A DNA stretch of 12,912 bases, from contig JAJDBA010000037.1 in the NCBI GenBank assembly GCA_029261675.1, forward strand, positions 1-12,912, read 5' to 3'. Of this stretch, positions 11,474 through 12,912 are shown piece after piece. How positions within the stretch are numbered: position 1 is the stretch's first letter; each line of letters opens with the position of its first letter. Made by a program: the position numbers and the translations under genes. Source of the DNA: Nitrospinaceae bacterium (lineage in GTDB: Bacteria > Nitrospinota > Nitrospinia > Nitrospinales > VA-1). Below the pieces are notes generated by a model. The model searched no databases. It saw only the letters and a program-made list of their open reading frames with translations, and was not told where the DNA came from.

Positions 11474-12912
11474 CAATAAGTTCTCTCAGTGACTGGATAT
11501 TTAGTAATAACTACGGGTTTGGTTTTTATGACAAACCCATCCGGCGAATCATAGACCATAGAGTGATGCAGGAAATTTTTATCATCCCGTTTTGGAAAGT
11601 CCGTCCTAGAGTGGCCACCCCGGCTTTCCTGTCTGTAAAGGGCTGCCGTAGCGATGACTTCTGCCATCCTCAGCATATTTCCCAACTCCATAATTTCGTA
11701 AATTTCAGTATTAAACACTTTGCCTTTATCCGTCACTTTACCTTTTTTGAACCGCACCTGCAGCTCTTTAAGGGTATCGATACAGACATTCAACTTTTTC
11801 TCATCGCGAAAAACACCGCAATGGCTCATCATAATTTCTTTCATGTCATCTCGAATATCATTGTAACTTTCGCTGCCATCTCTTTGGAAAACATCCTCAA
11901 ACTTTTCCAACACCTTGGCTTTTTCCTGGCCTTCATTGACGTTACCAAAGTCTTTACCTCTTACGTATTCCAAGACTGATTTACCCGCACGTTCGCCAAA
12001 CACAACGGCATCAAGAAGGGAATTTGTTCCCAACCGGTTTCCGCCGTGAACCGAAACACAGGCACATTCACCCGCTGCGAAAAACCCATTCATTTTGGTT
12101 CCTTCTGCATCAAGAATGACATGACAGAACTTATCTACAGGAATTCCGCCCATGGAATAATGTGCGGTGGGCTGAATGGGAATAGGATCTGTAATGCAGT
12201 CAATACCGAGAAAGTCGATTGCCAATTGTCGAATTTGTGGAAGACGTTCCATGATACGCGCTTCGCCAAGATGTCGAAGGTCGAGATTGATACAGTCTTC
12301 ACCGTTGACACCGCGACCTGCATCGATTTCACTTTGCTCGGCACGAGAAACAATATCACGTGGCGCAAGTTCCATTCGAGAAGGTGCATAATCTTTCATA
12401 AACCGCTCGCCTTTATCATTGAGCAGGTAAGCTCCTTCCCCACGAGCCGCTTCAGAAAACAAAATACCTTGACGGAATAACCCGGATGGGTGGAACTGAA
12501 CAAATTCGGGATCTTCAAGTGGAATGCCAACTTCTAACGCTGCTATCACACCATCAGCAGTACTGGCGAAGGCATTGGATGTAATTTTAAATACGCGTCC
12601 ATAACCGCCGGTACAAAAAACCACCGCCTTAGCTCTTATAACTTCTACTTCCCCCGTCTGAACATTACTGACGACAACCCCGTTACAACGATCGCCATCA
12701 ACAATGAGGGAATGCATATACCATTCATTATAAATTTTGACGGACTTCTCATTCTTCATCAACTGTTCGTGAAGAGCATGCAAAATAGCGTGTCCGGTAC
12801 GGTCGGCTGAAAAACAGGCGCGCGGCTTGGAATGACCGCCGAAACTCCGTTGCGCTATTTTTCCGTCCGGTGTCCGGCTGAAAACACAGCCCATATGCTC
12901 CAATTCGTAAAT
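11473..12912 (-). CDS. sdhA: Succinate dehydrogenase/fumarate reductase flavoprotein subunit (partial)
   Basis: The C-terminal 479 residues of the FAD subunit, which interconverts succinate and fumarate; the N-terminus, with the nucleotide-binding GxGxxG and the covalent FAD histidine, lies beyond the window. The open frame continues to the edge, so the TTG and ATG near 12903 and 12894 are internal. Active-site segments are visible: FGGHSKPRACFSADRTGH, QFHPSGL (substrate His), FSEAARGEGAYLLND, ELAPRDIVSRA (catalytic Arg), AHYSMGG (substrate His), GGNRLGTNSLLD, and near the end the helical-domain LGNMLRMAEVIATAAL plus SRGGHSRTDFP. It overlaps sdhB by one base and is the upstream gene of the operon. 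Whether it works as dehydrogenase or reductase in the cell cannot be read from the sequence. Confidence 0.96.
   Translation of the reverse strand: MYELEHMGCVFSRTPDGKIAQRSFGGHSKPRACFSADRTGHAILHALHEQLMKNEKSVKIYNEWYMHSLIVDGDRCNGVVVSNVQTGEVEVIRAKAVVFCTGGYGRVFKITSNAFASTADGVIAALEVGIPLEDPEFVQFHPSGLFRQGILFSEAARGEGAYLLNDKGERFMKDYAPSRMELAPRDIVSRAEQSEIDAGRGVNGEDCINLDLRHLGEARIMERLPQIRQLAIDFLGIDCITDPIPIQPTAHYSMGGIPVDKFCHVILDAEGTKMNGFFAAGECACVSVHGGNRLGTNSLLDAVVFGERAGKSVLEYVRGKDFGNVNEGQEKAKVLEKFEDVFQRDGSESYNDIRDDMKEIMMSHCGVFRDEKKLNVCIDTLKELQVRFKKGKVTDKGKVFNTEIYEIMELGNMLRMAEVIATAALYRQESRGGHSRTDFPKRDDKNFLHHSMVYDSPDGFVIKTKPVVITKYPVTERTY

Noticed and set aside
11474..11476. TTG as the sdhB start
   Set aside because: The adjacent ATG at 11471-11473 overlaps the sdhA stop in the common TGATG arrangement and is the more likely start.
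12892..12903. TTG or ATG near the right edge as the start of sdhA
   Set aside because: The frame stays open to the window edge with conserved flavoprotein residues, and the FAD-binding N-terminus is missing, so the gene is truncated by the window.

Overview
The window looks like a stretch of chromosome from a Gram-negative bacterium with moderate G+C and tight gene packing. Two heptosyltransferase-like genes beside a PAP2 lipid phosphatase point to LPS or lipid-carrier metabolism. A succinate dehydrogenase/fumarate reductase of the SdhA-SdhB-SdhE kind (HdrB-like third subunit, no membrane anchor visible) suggests a deep-branching lineage. A Nitrospinota (Nitrospina-like) or deltaproteobacterial-grade genome would fit, but this is inference from gene content only.

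Layout. Positions 101-2098 (minus) hold a two-gene unit: a TIGR04282-type DUF2064 glycosyltransferase followed by hisD. A divergent intergenic region (2099-2285) carries candidate promoters in both directions and a dyad. It leads into a plus-strand operon at 2286-6734: PAP2 phosphatase (apparently with a non-AUG start), GT9 heptosyltransferase, a 55-residue Trm112-type zinc-ribbon protein, a second GT9, and gcvPB (glycine decarboxylase subunit 2). A convergent DASS/SLC13 sodium-dicarboxylate-type transporter occupies 6743-8284 (minus). At 9642-12912 (minus) lies the sdhA(partial)-sdhB-sdhE operon, with stop/start overlaps at both junctions.

The unusual part is 8285-9641. It holds a compact element of about 445 bp (8334-8778). 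Its 41-bp terminal inverted repeats each contain a perfect 22-bp palindrome, and they bracket a single gene for a small DUF559 (Vsr-like, PD-(D/E)XK-type) nuclease-fold protein. The reading frame runs from an ATG in the loop of one palindrome to a TAG in the loop of the other, so repeat and gene are structurally interlocked. Next comes an A/T-rich stretch with a TPR-like reading frame interrupted in frame by an amber codon, and then a dense G/C-rich array of stem-loops after sdhE. This region looks like an accessory insertion zone between two housekeeping blocks.

Together, the plus-strand operon serves the cell envelope (lipid phosphate removal and sugar addition), with one glycine-cleavage gene at its end. 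The DASS carrier could import C4-dicarboxylates, and the SDH complex interconverts succinate and fumarate. No tRNA, rRNA or CRISPR array was seen.
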